Source: an uncultured Oscillospiraceae bacterium (GTDB lineage Bacteria > Bacillota > Clostridia > Oscillospirales > Oscillospiraceae). Taken from it: a stretch of 64,000 bases of DNA. Below are positions 7,330-17,143 of this stretch, piece by piece; the first letter of the stretch is position 1, and each line of letters begins with the position of its first letter. Location of the stretch: assembly GCA_934511165.1 (NCBI GenBank), contig CAKSWA010000001.1:79906-143905 (forward strand), written 5' to 3'. The notes under the pieces were generated by a model. That model worked only from the letters and a program-made list of their open reading frames with translations. It made no database searches and was not told the DNA's origin. Both the position numbers and the translations under genes were made by a program.

Positions 7330-9195
7330 GATACATACCGCCCGGAGCAGGCATGGATCGACGGTAAGAATTTCGACGCGCAAAAGCTCTTCGGCGCGCA
7401 CGCGGAGCCCGGCGGCGTATCGTTTTCCGTATGGGCGCCGAACGCAAGAAGCGTTCGCGTGACGGGCGATTTCTGCTCATGGAGCGACGGCGTGCATTGG
7501 CTCTGCCGCGACGATTTCGGCGTATGGCGCGGCTTTGTGCCGGGCGCGTGCGCGGGACAGCTTTATAAGTACATCATCGAGGGCGCGGACGGCTCCGTTG
7601 TCTGGAAGGCCGACCCCTTCGCCCTTGCCGCCGAGGTGCGCCCCGGCACTGCCTCGCGCATCCACACGCTCTCCTACCAGTGGACAGACGGCGAGTGGAT
7701 GGCGAGCCGCCGTGCGCTCGGCGGGCCGCGGAACATATACGAGGTCCACGCCGGTTCGTGGCGGCGGCACCCGGACGGGAGCTTTTATACGTGGTATGAG
7801 CTCGCCGATACGCTCGTGCCGTACATCAAGGATATGGGGTACACGCATCTCGAGCTTCTGCCCGTAACGGAGCACCCGTTTGACGGCAGCTGGGGCTATC
7901 AGGCGACGGGCTTTTTTGCCGCAACGTCCCGCTTCGGCGAGCCGGAGGGGCTGATGCATCTCATCGACGAGTGCCACCGCGCCGGGATCGGCGTCATTCT
8001 CGACTGGGTACCGGGGCATTTCTGCCGCGATGCGCACGGCCTTGGCCGGTTTGACGGCACGCCGCTCTACGAATCCGGCGACATGCCCGGCTGGGGCACC
8101 TATAAATTCAACTACGCGCGCAGCGAGGTACGCTCGTTCCTCATAAGCTCCGCGCTCTTCTGGCTGGAGGAGTACCACGCCGACGCGCTGCGCGTCGATG
8201 GCGTGAGCAGCATGCTGTACCTGAACTTCGGCGTGGACGATCCCGCGCGCAAAAAGTATAACGAGCGCGGCGGCGAGGAGGATCTCGCAGCGGTCGCCTT
8301 TTTGCAGACGCTCAACAGCGTGATCGGAAAGCGCGTCCGGGGCGCCGCGACATATGCCGAGGAGAGCTCGGCCTGGCCGCTCGTGACGTATCCGCCGGAG
8401 AAGGGCGGGCTCGGCTTCCATTATAAATGGGACATGGGCTGGATGAACGACACGCTCCGGTATATGTCCATCGACTTCGATGGGCGCAAGTATAACCACG
8501 GTCTATTGACGTTCTCGATGATGTACGCCTTCAGCGAGAACTACATTCTCCCGCTCAGCCACGACGAGGTCGTGCACGGCAAGCGCTCGCTCATCGGGCG
8601 GATGCCGGGCGACTGGTGGCGGCAGTTTGCGGGCGCGCGGCTGCTGCCGCTGTATGCGGCGTGTCACCCCGGCGGAATGCTCAGCTTCATGGGCAACGAG
8701 TTCGCGCAGTTCATCGAATGGCGCGATTATGAAGAGCTTGAATGGTTCCTTTTGCAGAACGCGACGCACGCGGGCGTGCAGGCGTTCATCCGCGAGCTGA
8801 ACCATGTTTACCGCGCGGAAAAAGCGCTCTGGGAGATCGACAACAGCTGGGACGGCTTTGACTGGATCGACGCGGACAACAACGAGCAGGGCATCCTCTC
8901 GTTCGTCCGCAAAGCGAAGGACGGCTCCGCGATCCTCTGCGTGCTGAATTTCCGCCCCGAATCGCACGAGAGCTTCCGGCTCGGCGTGCCGCTTTCTGGC
9001 GCGTGGCAGGAAATTCTCTGCTCGGACGATACGCGCTTCGGCGGCAGCGGAAAGGCGAACCCACGCCGTCTGCATACGAAGAAGGTTCCCTCGCACGGGC
9101 GCGATCAATCGCTCGTGCTCACCGTGCCGCCGCTCGGCGGGACGCTCATCAAATACATAGGAGAAACGACCCATGCCCGGAAGAGAAGAGTTTAA
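7327..9195 (+). CDS. glgB: 1,4-alpha-glucan branching enzyme GlgB (GH13)
   Basis: Makes the alpha-1,6 branches of glycogen. The N-terminal CBM48 module is at about residues 20-110 (GVSFSVWAPNARSVRVTGDF). The GH13 barrel follows with the four signature regions: DWVPGHF, the nucleophile in ALRVDGVSSML (Asp291 counting from TTG), the acid/base Glu345 in YAEESSAWP, and LSHDEVVHGKRSL. An all-beta C-terminal domain ends the protein. At 622 aa it has the usual length for Gram-positive GlgB. It is first in the glycogen operon and its last 23 bases overlap glgP, whose ribosome site lies inside glgB. A 10-residue longer start at an ATG near 7297 is possible. Confidence 0.95.
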   Translation: MDTYRPEQAWIDGKNFDAQKLFGAHAEPGGVSFSVWAPNARSVRVTGDFCSWSDGVHWLCRDDFGVWRGFVPGACAGQLYKYIIEGADGSVVWKADPFALAAEVRPGTASRIHTLSYQWTDGEWMASRRALGGPRNIYEVHAGSWRRHPDGSFYTWYELADTLVPYIKDMGYTHLELLPVTEHPFDGSWGYQATGFFAATSRFGEPEGLMHLIDECHRAGIGVILDWVPGHFCRDAHGLGRFDGTPLYESGDMPGWGTYKFNYARSEVRSFLISSALFWLEEYHADALRVDGVSSMLYLNFGVDDPARKKYNERGGEEDLAAVAFLQTLNSVIGKRVRGAATYAEESSAWPLVTYPPEKGGLGFHYKWDMGWMNDTLRYMSIDFDGRKYNHGLLTFSMMYAFSENYILPLSHDEVVHGKRSLIGRMPGDWWRQFAGARLLPLYAACHPGGMLSFMGNEFAQFIEWRDYEELEWFLLQNATHAGVQAFIRELNHVYRAEKALWEIDNSWDGFDWIDADNNEQGILSFVRKAKDGSAILCVLNFRPESHESFRLGVPLSGAWQEILCSDDTRFGGSGKANPRRLHTKKVPSHGRDQSLVLTVPPLGGTLIKYIGETTHARKRRV

Positions 9196-11572
9196 GAGAG
9201 AATATCTGGAAAGCATTGCCGAAAACTGCTCGAAGCCGTTTGCCGAATGCTCGCGCATGGAGCGCTATACCGCGCTCGCAGCGATGATCCGCGAGTGCTG
9301 CTCGGGCGTGCGCGCCGAAACGCTGCGCCGCCGCGCCGCCGCCGGAGAGAAGATCGTCTATTACTTCTCGATGGAATTTCTCGTCGGGCGGCTGCTTGAA
9401 AACTATCTCATCCAGCTCGGCATCCGTGACATGACCGCCGACATTCTCGCCGAGCTCGGCGAGGATCTGGACGCGCTGCTCGAATGCGAGCGCGACCCCG
9501 GTCTCGGCAACGGCGGTCTGGGCCGTCTCGCGGCGTGCTATCTCGATTCGCTCGCGGCGGAGGACGTGCCGTGCGTCGGCATGGGACTTCGCTACCGTTA
9601 CGGTCTTTTCCGCCAGCGCATCCGCTCCGGCTGCCAGACCGAGGAGCCGGACGACTGGCTCTCGGACGGCTACCCGTGGGAGACGGCGGTACCGAGCGAG
9701 GCCGTAGAGGTGCGCTTCGGCGGCACCGTGGACCGGCGCGAGAAGAACGGTCGCATGGTGTACGAGCTGCGCGATTACCGCAGCGTCCTCGCCACGCCCT
9801 ACGATGTACCCATCCTCGGCTACGGCGCGCACGCGGTGAACAATCTCCGCCTCTGGCGCGCGGGCCCGGTGCACAAGCAGCTCGATCTCGACGCCTTCAA
9901 CGCCGGGGACTATTCCCGCGCGCAGAAGGCCAACAACGATGCCGAGGCGATCACCTGCCTCCTCTACCCCGACGACAATACCCCCGCCGGGCAGCAGCTC
10001 CGGCTCCAGCAGGAATATTTCTTCGTCAGCGCCGGACTGCAGAGCGTGCTGCGCACGTTCCGCGCCACGCATCTTTCCTGGGACAAGCTCCCCGAGCGCG
10101 TCGCCATTCACACGAACGACACCCACCCCGCGCTCTGCGTGCCGGAGCTGATGCGTCTTTTGATGGACGGCGAAGGGCTCTCGTGGGAGGAGGCGTGGGA
10201 CATCACCTGCCGCACGATCTCCTATACGAACCACACCGTCATGCCGGAGGCGCTCGAAAAGTGGCCGGTGTCGCTCATGCGCTCTCTCCTCCCCCGCCAG
10301 TTCCAGATCATCGAGGAGATCGACCGCCGCTGGCGCGAGAGCTTTGACCAGTCCGTCCCCGGCTGGCACGACCGCCAGCAGGCGACCGCCGTCATCGGCG
10401 GCGGGTTTGTGCGCATGGCAAATCTCTCCGTGATCGGCGGGCATTCGGTGAACGGCGTGGCGAAGCTCCACACGGAGATACTGAAAAACACCGTTCTGCG
10501 CGATTTTTACGCCATCTCCCCGGAGAAGTTCAACAATAAAACGAACGGCGTTTCCCACCGCCGGTTCCTTTTGCAGGCGAATCCCGGCCTTTCGCGCTAC
10601 ATCACCGAGCGCATCGGCGACGGCTGGATCGAGCAGCCCGAAAAGCTCGAAGGGCTTCTCGCCTACGCGGACGACACCGAGTCGCTGCGCGAGCTTGCCA
10701 AGGTGAAGCTTGCGGCGAAGAAAAAGCTCTGCGATTATATCGCGCGTGATTTCGGCATCACGTGCAACCCCGACGGGCTCATTGATGTGCAGGTAAAGCG
10801 CATCCACGCCTACAAGCGCCAGCTTCTGAACGCCTTTAAAATTCTCGCGCTCTACGACCGGCTCAAGGACGACCCCTGCGCGAAGGTTCCGTCGAGCACG
10901 TTCGTTTTCGCCGGCAAGGCCGCGCACAGCTACGCCTTTGCCAAGGAGAGCATCCGGTTTGTGTGCGCCGTGGCCGATCTCGTGAACGCCGATCCGGTGG
11001 TGAGCCGCCGGATGAAGGTCGTATTCATGGAGAACTTCGGCGTGACGATGGGGCAGCGCATCTACCCCGCCGCCGATATTTCCGAGCAGATCTCCACCGC
11101 CGGTAAGGAAGCGAGCGGTACCGGCTGCATGAAGTTCATGATGAACGGCGCCGTGACGCTCGGCACGCTCGACGGCGCGAACGTGGAAATCCGCGACCGC
11201 GTCGGTGCGGAGAACATTTCGATCTTCGGCCTCACGAGCGAGGAGACCGAGCGTTTCACTACACAGGGCGGCTACAACGCCCGCGAATGTGCCGAAAACG
11301 ATCCGGTACTCGCGCGCGTGCTTGCCCACCTTACGGACGGCTCGCTCGGCAGCAAGTTCTGGGATCTCGAGGACGCGCTGCTCAAGTATAACGACGAATT
11401 TTTCGTCCTGCGCGACTTTGCGCCGTATCTCGCGGCGTGGGATGCTCTCGCCGGAGAAACCGGCAATCTCTCCTTCCAGCGCAAGGCGCTTGTGAACATT
11501 GCGAAATCCGGCTGGTTTTCGAGCGACCGCGCCGTTGCCGAGTATGTGAGCGATATATGGAAAATTCGATAA
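9173..11572 (+). CDS. glgP: Glycogen/maltodextrin phosphorylase
   Basis: Releases glucose-1-phosphate from the non-reducing ends of glycogen in a PLP-dependent reaction. The 799 aa match family length. The PLP-lysine signature EASGTGCMKFMMNG is present with Lys654. The N-terminal half contains the conserved DPGLGNGGLGRLAACYLDS loop and LLYPDD, and the C-terminal half QVKRIHAYKRQLLN. The ATG at 9173 sits in the end of glgB behind AGGAGAA, so translation is coupled. Storing and mobilising enzymes in one unit point to a glycogen turnover cycle. Preference for glycogen over maltodextrin cannot be decided from sequence. Confidence 0.95.
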   Translation: MPGREEFKREYLESIAENCSKPFAECSRMERYTALAAMIRECCSGVRAETLRRRAAAGEKIVYYFSMEFLVGRLLENYLIQLGIRDMTADILAELGEDLDALLECERDPGLGNGGLGRLAACYLDSLAAEDVPCVGMGLRYRYGLFRQRIRSGCQTEEPDDWLSDGYPWETAVPSEAVEVRFGGTVDRREKNGRMVYELRDYRSVLATPYDVPILGYGAHAVNNLRLWRAGPVHKQLDLDAFNAGDYSRAQKANNDAEAITCLLYPDDNTPAGQQLRLQQEYFFVSAGLQSVLRTFRATHLSWDKLPERVAIHTNDTHPALCVPELMRLLMDGEGLSWEEAWDITCRTISYTNHTVMPEALEKWPVSLMRSLLPRQFQIIEEIDRRWRESFDQSVPGWHDRQQATAVIGGGFVRMANLSVIGGHSVNGVAKLHTEILKNTVLRDFYAISPEKFNNKTNGVSHRRFLLQANPGLSRYITERIGDGWIEQPEKLEGLLAYADDTESLRELAKVKLAAKKKLCDYIARDFGITCNPDGLIDVQVKRIHAYKRQLLNAFKILALYDRLKDDPCAKVPSSTFVFAGKAAHSYAFAKESIRFVCAVADLVNADPVVSRRMKVVFMENFGVTMGQRIYPAADISEQISTAGKEASGTGCMKFMMNGAVTLGTLDGANVEIRDRVGAENISIFGLTSEETERFTTQGGYNARECAENDPVLARVLAHLTDGSLGSKFWDLEDALLKYNDEFFVLRDFAPYLAAWDALAGETGNLSFQRKALVNIAKSGWFSSDRAVAEYVSDIWKIR

Positions 11573-11608
11573 TCAAACAAACCCCACTCCGTTGAGGGGT
11601 TTGTTTGA
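11573..11608 (+). terminator. Palindrome after glgP
   Basis: TCAAACAAACCCC and GGGGTTTGTTTGA form a 13-bp perfect stem starting at the glgP stop; the loop contains CTCCGT. It is a terminator or an RNA-stabilising hairpin, with no long U-tract. Its layout resembles the palindrome at 63960-63994. Confidence 0.6.
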
Positions 11609-11808
11609 GGGGATAGCGGCTCGCCGCAGCGCACTCGCTTGCGCTCGCACGTTTGCGGGCCGAGAGGAATTTTCTCCGACGCACATGTCGCCGGAGAAAA
11701 TGATCCCATTTATTTGCTCCTGCGGGAGCAAACTCTGCGAGGCATCCACATCCTTCGCGTTTAGATTTAAGATACTATGAACTATGATACTTAGGGAGGT
11801 ACTTGTCC
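11609..11808 (+). other. Hairpin-rich leader between glgP and glgC
   Basis: About 200 bp with no convincing gene. It holds ATTTTCTCCG/CGGAGAAAAT (11669-11701) and TTTGCTCC/GGAGCAAA (11713-11732), then an AT-rich stretch and AGGGAGG nine bases before the glgC ATG. This may be a separate regulatory leader for glgCDA; I recognise no known riboswitch class. Confidence 0.45.
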
Positions 11809-12945
11809 ATGCGAAAAAAGGAATGCGTAGCCATGCTCCTGGCGGGCGGCCAGGGCAGCCGTCTGGGTGTTCTGACGGAGAAGATCGCCAAGCCTGCCGT
11901 TTCGTTCGGCGGGAAATACCGCATGATCGATTTTTCCCTTTCCAACTGCGTCAACTCCGGCATTGACACCGTCGGCGTGCTGATCCAGTATAAGCCGTCG
12001 CTGCTCAACCGGTATCTCGGCACGGGCGCGGCGTGGGATCTCGACGCCGCCTGGGGCGGCGTGCACATCCTCCCGCCGTACGCCACGCAGACCGGCGGCG
12101 AATGGTACGAAGGCACCGCCGACGCCATTTACCACAACATCGACTTTCTCGACGGCTACGACCCCGAGTATGTCATCATCCTCTCCGGCGACCATCTCTA
12201 CCAGATGGACTACAACCTGATGCTCGACTTCCACAAGCTCATGGGCGCCGATCTCACCGTTGCGGTCAAGACCGTGCCGTGGGAGGAGGCGAGCCGCTTC
12301 GGCATCATGTCCGTCGATCAGGACATGCGCATCACGCGCTTTGCCGAAAAGCCGAAGGAGCCGGAGAGCAATCTGGCCTCCATGGGTATTTACATTTTCA
12401 CCTGGCCGGTGCTGCGCGCGGCGCTCCTCGCTGACCACGCGGACGAGCAGAGCGACAAGGACTTCGGCAAGAACATCATCCCGACGCTGCTCGGCCAGGG
12501 CAAGAACCTCTTCGCCTATCAGTTCTCCGGCTACTGGAAGGATGTCGGCACGATCCCGAGCTATTACTCCACGCAGATGGAGCTCCTTGCCGAGAATGCC
12601 GAGTTCCGCCTGCACGACACGCGCATGCACATCCTCTCCAACTTCAACGAACACCCCTCCCACTTCATCGGCGGGGAGGGCCGTGTGGAGCACAGCATGA
12701 TCTGCAACGGCTGCGAAATTTACGGCGAGGTGTATAACTCCATTCTCTCCCCCGGCGTCACGGTGGAAAAAGGCGCGGTGGTGCGCGACTCCATCCTGCT
12801 CCCGGAATCGACCGTCGGCGAGGGAGCGCGCGTCGAGCGCACGATCCTCAACGAGAACGCCTCCATCGCCGCCGATGCGACCATTGGAGCGCCGGGCAAG
12901 ATCACCGTCATCGGCGAAAACGCCGTGATGGAAGTGGACGTTTGA
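11809..12945 (+). CDS. glgC: Glucose-1-phosphate adenylyltransferase, catalytic subunit
   Basis: Converts glucose-1-phosphate and ATP to ADP-glucose, the committed step of glycogen synthesis. The nucleotidyltransferase domain shows AGGQGSRLG near the N-terminus, FGGKYRMIDFSLSN and SGDHLYQMDY. The C-terminal third is a left-handed beta-helix with hexapeptide repeats (SILSPGVTVEKGAVVRDSIL). I start at the ATG at 11809, nine bases after AGGGAGG; a TTG two codons earlier is too close to that site. It is followed 18 bp later by glgD, its non-catalytic partner in Firmicutes, and the pair probably forms a heterotetramer. Confidence 0.95.
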   Translation: MRKKECVAMLLAGGQGSRLGVLTEKIAKPAVSFGGKYRMIDFSLSNCVNSGIDTVGVLIQYKPSLLNRYLGTGAAWDLDAAWGGVHILPPYATQTGGEWYEGTADAIYHNIDFLDGYDPEYVIILSGDHLYQMDYNLMLDFHKLMGADLTVAVKTVPWEEASRFGIMSVDQDMRITRFAEKPKEPESNLASMGIYIFTWPVLRAALLADHADEQSDKDFGKNIIPTLLGQGKNLFAYQFSGYWKDVGTIPSYYSTQMELLAENAEFRLHDTRMHILSNFNEHPSHFIGGEGRVEHSMICNGCEIYGEVYNSILSPGVTVEKGAVVRDSILLPESTVGEGARVERTILNENASIAADATIGAPGKITVIGENAVMEVDV

Positions 12946-12963
12946 TTTAAGGGAGGGAACAAC

Positions 12964-14061
12964 ATGAACCGCACGATCGGCCTTATTTCCACCAACTATT
13001 CCGTCCCCGGCTTCGGCTCCGTTACCGAGGAACGCCCGGCGGCGAGCATCCCGTTCGGTGGGCGCTACCGCCTGCTCGACTTCGCTTTGAGCAACATGGT
13101 AAACTCCCGCATCCAGACGGTAGGCCTCGTCACGCCGTATTTCTACCGCAGCATTATGGATCACGTCGGCGCAGGCAAGCCGTGGGACCTCTCCCGCAAG
13201 GAGGGCGGTCTTTACATTCTGCCCGGCACGGTGTTCGGCTTCCACGAGCAGAACGCGCGTTTTCTCTTCCGCGATCTGCTGCACAACATGGAATATCTCC
13301 GTCAGGGCGACGGCGACTATATTCTCGTGAGCTCCGGCACGCTCGTGGCAAACATCGACTATCAGCCGATAATCGCCAAGCACGAGCTCGAAGGCAAGCC
13401 CGTCACGCTGCTCTATAAGAAAATGCAGCCGGGCGAGAAGCGCACGGGGCGCTATCTCACGCTCGACGGCGGCATCGTCACCGGCATCCAGCGTGCCGAG
13501 GAGGGCGAAAATCTCCTGCTCGACAGCTTCATCGCCGATAAATCGTTCCTGCTGCGCATGGCGCGCGACTATGCCGCGCTCGACTATATGGATTTTCTCG
13601 ACATCCTCACCCACGTCCTGCCGGAGGTTGCCGTCGGCTGCTACGCCTTTGACGGCTACGTCGCGTTCATGGACGGCATGGAGGACTATTTCCGCGCCAG
13701 CATGGATCTGCTCGACAGCGGCATCCGCCGCGAGCTCTTCCAGCCCGACCGGCAGATCCGCACCAAGGCGCACGACACCCCTCCCGCGCTCTACGCCCCC
13801 GGCTCGGCGGCAAAGAACTCCGTCATGACCGCCGGAAGCGTCATCGAGGGCAGCGTGGAGAATAGCGTCTGCTTCCGCAACGTGCGCATCGAAAAGGGCG
13901 CGGTCGTCCGCAATTGCGTGCTGATGGAAAAGTGCGTCGTCAAGGTGGGCGCGCGGCTGGAAAACGTGGTGTGCGATAAGAATGTCACGGTTTCGGCGGG
14001 CACGGTCGTCTGCGGCACGGCGGAGCATCCCTGCGTGCTGGCGAAAGGCGGCGTTGTATGA
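12964..14061 (+). CDS. glgD: Glucose-1-phosphate adenylyltransferase subunit GlgD
   Basis: Paralogue of GlgC that modulates activity of the GlgC/GlgD complex. It keeps the overall nucleotidyltransferase plus beta-helix layout (IPFGGRYRLLDFALSNMVNS, then GSVIEGSVENSVCFRNVRIE), but the N-terminal GGxGxRL substrate loop is replaced by TNYSVPGFGSVTEERPA. This loss is the usual mark of GlgD. At 365 aa it has typical length. The ribosome site is GGAGGGAAC. Its stop overlaps the glgA start as ATGA, so the two are translationally coupled. Confidence 0.93.
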   Translation: MNRTIGLISTNYSVPGFGSVTEERPAASIPFGGRYRLLDFALSNMVNSRIQTVGLVTPYFYRSIMDHVGAGKPWDLSRKEGGLYILPGTVFGFHEQNARFLFRDLLHNMEYLRQGDGDYILVSSGTLVANIDYQPIIAKHELEGKPVTLLYKKMQPGEKRTGRYLTLDGGIVTGIQRAEEGENLLLDSFIADKSFLLRMARDYAALDYMDFLDILTHVLPEVAVGCYAFDGYVAFMDGMEDYFRASMDLLDSGIRRELFQPDRQIRTKAHDTPPALYAPGSAAKNSVMTAGSVIEGSVENSVCFRNVRIEKGAVVRNCVLMEKCVVKVGARLENVVCDKNVTVSAGTVVCGTAEHPCVLAKGGVV

Positions 14062-15503
14062 AGGAAAAGCTGCGCGTTCTCTTTGCCGCGTTTGAAGCCG
14101 CTCCCTTCATGAAAACCGGCGGTCTCGGCGACGTGGCGGCGTCTCTCCCCGGCGCAGTGCAGTGCCCGACGATCGAGATGCGCGTCGTGCTGCCGAAGCT
14201 CCGCCAGATCCCGGCCGAGTATCAGGAGAAGATGAAGTTTCTCTGCTCCTTCTATGTCCCGCTCGGCTGGCGCAGCCAGTACTGCGGGCTCTTCGAGCTG
14301 CGGCGCGGCGGCGTTACGTGGTATTTTCTCGATAACGAGTATTACTTCGGGCGCGACGGCGCTTACGGCTATTTTGACGACGGCGAGCGCATGGCGTTTT
14401 TTGCCAAGGCCATCTGCGAATGCTGCCGGTATCTGCCGGACTTCTTCCCGAATGTGCTGCATTGCAACGACTGGCACACGGCGCTCGCGCCGGTGTTTCT
14501 GCGCGAGCAGTACCGCTATGCCCCCGGCTACAGCGACATCCGCACCGTATTCACCATCCACAATCTCAAATTTCAGGGGCAGTATGACCCCCATGTCCTC
14601 AGCGACATTCTCGGCCTGGACGGCGTCGTCGCGGCGCGCAATCAGCTGCTGCGCGACGACGGCAAGTGCGTCAACTACCTTGCCGGGGCCGTCAGCTACT
14701 CTGACCGCATCACAACCGTCAGCCCCACGTATGCCAGAGAAATCTGCACGCCGTATTTCGGCGAGGGCCTGCAGGATCTCTTCCTGCGGCGGCACGACAT
14801 TCTCTCCGGCATCCTGAACGGCATTGATACCGCTTCTTACGACCCCGCGAAGGACAAGGCGCTCGTTCACAACTACACCGACCCCGACGGCAAGGCGGAG
14901 AATAAGAAGGCTTTGCAGGAAGAGCTCGGTCTCACGGTCGATCCGGAGGTACCGCTCTGCGTGTGTGTCAGCCGTCTCACGGAGCAGAAGGGCTTCGATC
15001 TTCTCAACGCCGTAGCGGAGGAAATGCTCTCGTGCGCGCAGATCGCCGTGCTCGGCACAGGCGACCGCGCCTACGAGGACTATTACCGTGCGCTCGAAGC
15101 GCGCCATCCCGGCCGGTTCAGCGCCCAGATCCGCTTCTCCGAGCCGCTTTCGCGCCGGATGTACGCCGGAGCGGACATTTTCCTCATGCCCTCGCGCTTT
15201 GAGCCGTGCGGCCTGAGCCAGATGATCTCCATGCGCTACGGCACCGTGCCCGTCGTGCGGCAGACCGGCGGGCTCGCCGACAGCGTGGAGCCCTACAACC
15301 GCTACACCGGCGAGGGCACCGGCTTCGGCTTTTTGAATTTTAACGCCCACGAGCTGCTCTTCACCACGCAGGAGGCCTGCCGTCTGTACACCGAAAGCCC
15401 CGTTGCATGGGGCAATCTTGCCGCGCAGGGCATGGCGTGCGACTTCTCCTGGCGCGCAAGCGCGCGCGAATACCGCAAGCTTTACCGAGGTCTTTTCACA
15501 TGA
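14058..15503 (+). CDS. glgA: Glycogen synthase (GT5)
   Basis: Transfers glucose from ADP-glucose to the growing alpha-1,4 glucan. The N-terminal Rossmann domain has the ADP-glucose-binding loop KTGGLGDVAASLP at about residue 15, and HCNDWHTAL follows near residue 137. The C-terminal domain has SRLTEQKGFDLL and the GT-B signature RFEPCGLSQMISMRYGTVP. At 481 aa it matches bacterial GlgA. Both ends overlap their neighbours by four bases (glgD before, the GH13 gene after), so the block is one tightly coupled transcript. Confidence 0.95.
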   Translation: MKEKLRVLFAAFEAAPFMKTGGLGDVAASLPGAVQCPTIEMRVVLPKLRQIPAEYQEKMKFLCSFYVPLGWRSQYCGLFELRRGGVTWYFLDNEYYFGRDGAYGYFDDGERMAFFAKAICECCRYLPDFFPNVLHCNDWHTALAPVFLREQYRYAPGYSDIRTVFTIHNLKFQGQYDPHVLSDILGLDGVVAARNQLLRDDGKCVNYLAGAVSYSDRITTVSPTYAREICTPYFGEGLQDLFLRRHDILSGILNGIDTASYDPAKDKALVHNYTDPDGKAENKKALQEELGLTVDPEVPLCVCVSRLTEQKGFDLLNAVAEEMLSCAQIAVLGTGDRAYEDYYRALEARHPGRFSAQIRFSEPLSRRMYAGADIFLMPSRFEPCGLSQMISMRYGTVPVVRQTGGLADSVEPYNRYTGEGTGFGFLNFNAHELLFTTQEACRLYTESPVAWGNLAAQGMACDFSWRASAREYRKLYRGLFT

Positions 15504-17143
15504 TCGTACACGAATCCAGAAACAGCGCCTTCCGCCGTCCGTTCGGCGCTGCCGAAGCCGGGACAGAGGTTTATCTCGCCGCGGAGAAGGCCGGTGCGCC
15601 GGACATGACGCTCCGGCTGCACCCGTTCACAGGCGAAGATACGCTTCTCCCCATGGTTTCCGAGGGCGGCGGGCGGTTTTCCGTCACGGTGACGCTGCCC
15701 GAAACGCCCTGCGTGCTCTGGTACTCGTTCCATACCGGAGACGATGAGACGTGCGCCTGGCAGATCACGGTATACAAAAAAGCCGCCGTCCCCGACTGGT
15801 GGAAGGACGGCGTCGTCTATCAGATTTTCCCTGACCGGTTTGCCCGCGAGCGCGATTGGACGCCGCACGAGCCGGAGAAGCGCCGCGGCACGCACCGTTT
15901 TCTCGTGCGCGACTGGGATACGCCGGTCTTCTACCCCCGCGCAGAAAACGGGGATGTCTCCTCGTGGCCGTTCTGGGGCGGAACGCTCCGGGGCATCGAG
16001 GAAAAGCTGCCGTATCTCGCCTCGCTCGGCGTCACGGTTTTGTACCTGAACCCGATCTTCGAGGCCGCAAGCAACCACCGGTACGACACGGCAGACTATA
16101 CCCGCATCGATCCGCTGCTCGGCAAGAAAAAGGATTTTGAATCGCTCTGTGAGGCGGCACGCAAACGCGGCATCCGCATCGTGCTCGACGGCGTATTCAA
16201 CCACACCGGCGCGGACAGCGTATATTTCGATAAGTTCGGCAACTACGACGGCACGGCGGAAAAATACCGCTCGTGGTTCCGCTTCGGCGAGCAGTACCGC
16301 CATGGGTACGAGTGCTGGTGGGATGTGCCCGATCTCCCGAATGTGGAGGAGAACGACCCCTCGTTCCGGGAATTTCTCTGCGGCGAGGACGGCGTGGTGC
16401 GCCGGTGGCTGCGGCGCGGCGCTTCGGGCTGGCGGCTGGACGTTGCCGACGAACTGCCCGACAGTCTCATCCGCGACATCCGCGCAGCGATGAAGGCCGA
16501 AAAGGAGGACTCGCTCCTGCTCGGCGAGGTCTGGGAGGATGCTTCCAACAAGGTGAGCTACGGCGCGCTGCGCGAATATTTCCTCGGCAGCGAGCTGGAC
16601 GCCACCATGCACTATCCGTTCCGCACCGCGGTGCTGGACTTTTTGCAGGGAAAGATCAACGCGCAGACCGCCTGCGACGCGCTCTGGGCAATTCAGGAGC
16701 ATTACCCGAAGGAAAATCTCTACGCCGCACTCAATCTCATCGGCAGCCACGACCGCGCCCGTGCGCTCACGGTGCTCGACGGCGATACGAACGCTCTCAA
16801 AATGGCGATGTTTCTCCAGTTTGCCCTGCCGGGCGTTCCGTGCATCTATTATGGCGACGAGGCCGGCATGACCGGCGGCGTTGATCCCTACAACCGCGGA
16901 AGCTTCCCGTGGGGCAAGGGCGACGCCTCGCTCACCGACTTTGTCCGGAGTCTCACCGCGATGTATCAGGAAACGCCGCTGCTGCGGCGGGGCGAGTGCG
17001 AGCTGCTGTTCTTCGGCGAGAACGTGCTCGGCTGCCGCCGGTTTGACGAGACCGGCTCGGTGATCGCGCTCATCAACCGCGGGGAAGAGGATGCCGAATG
17101 CTTCGGCGTCACCGTACCGGGACGGGGGTATATCTTAGAATGA
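15500..17143 (+). CDS. GH13 alpha-glucosidase/neopullulanase-like amylase
   Basis: Cytoplasmic glycosidase of family GH13 that would trim or debranch maltodextrins. The N-terminal beta domain (about 1-95) resembles CBM34/neopullulanase modules. The barrel shows DGVFNHTG, GWRLDVADELP (nucleophile Asp314), LLGEVWED (acid/base Glu343) and LIGSHDRAR (Asp418), followed by a C-terminal beta domain. With 547 aa and no signal peptide it resembles cyclomaltodextrinase, maltogenic amylase or neopullulanase, and the exact specificity is unresolved. The ATG at 15500 overlaps the glgA stop as ATGA; frames extending further upstream lie inside glgA and are unlikely starts. Confidence 0.9.
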   Translation: MIVHESRNSAFRRPFGAAEAGTEVYLAAEKAGAPDMTLRLHPFTGEDTLLPMVSEGGGRFSVTVTLPETPCVLWYSFHTGDDETCAWQITVYKKAAVPDWWKDGVVYQIFPDRFARERDWTPHEPEKRRGTHRFLVRDWDTPVFYPRAENGDVSSWPFWGGTLRGIEEKLPYLASLGVTVLYLNPIFEAASNHRYDTADYTRIDPLLGKKKDFESLCEAARKRGIRIVLDGVFNHTGADSVYFDKFGNYDGTAEKYRSWFRFGEQYRHGYECWWDVPDLPNVEENDPSFREFLCGEDGVVRRWLRRGASGWRLDVADELPDSLIRDIRAAMKAEKEDSLLLGEVWEDASNKVSYGALREYFLGSELDATMHYPFRTAVLDFLQGKINAQTACDALWAIQEHYPKENLYAALNLIGSHDRARALTVLDGDTNALKMAMFLQFALPGVPCIYYGDEAGMTGGVDPYNRGSFPWGKGDASLTDFVRSLTAMYQETPLLRRGECELLFFGENVLGCRRFDETGSVIALINRGEEDAECFGVTVPGRGYILE

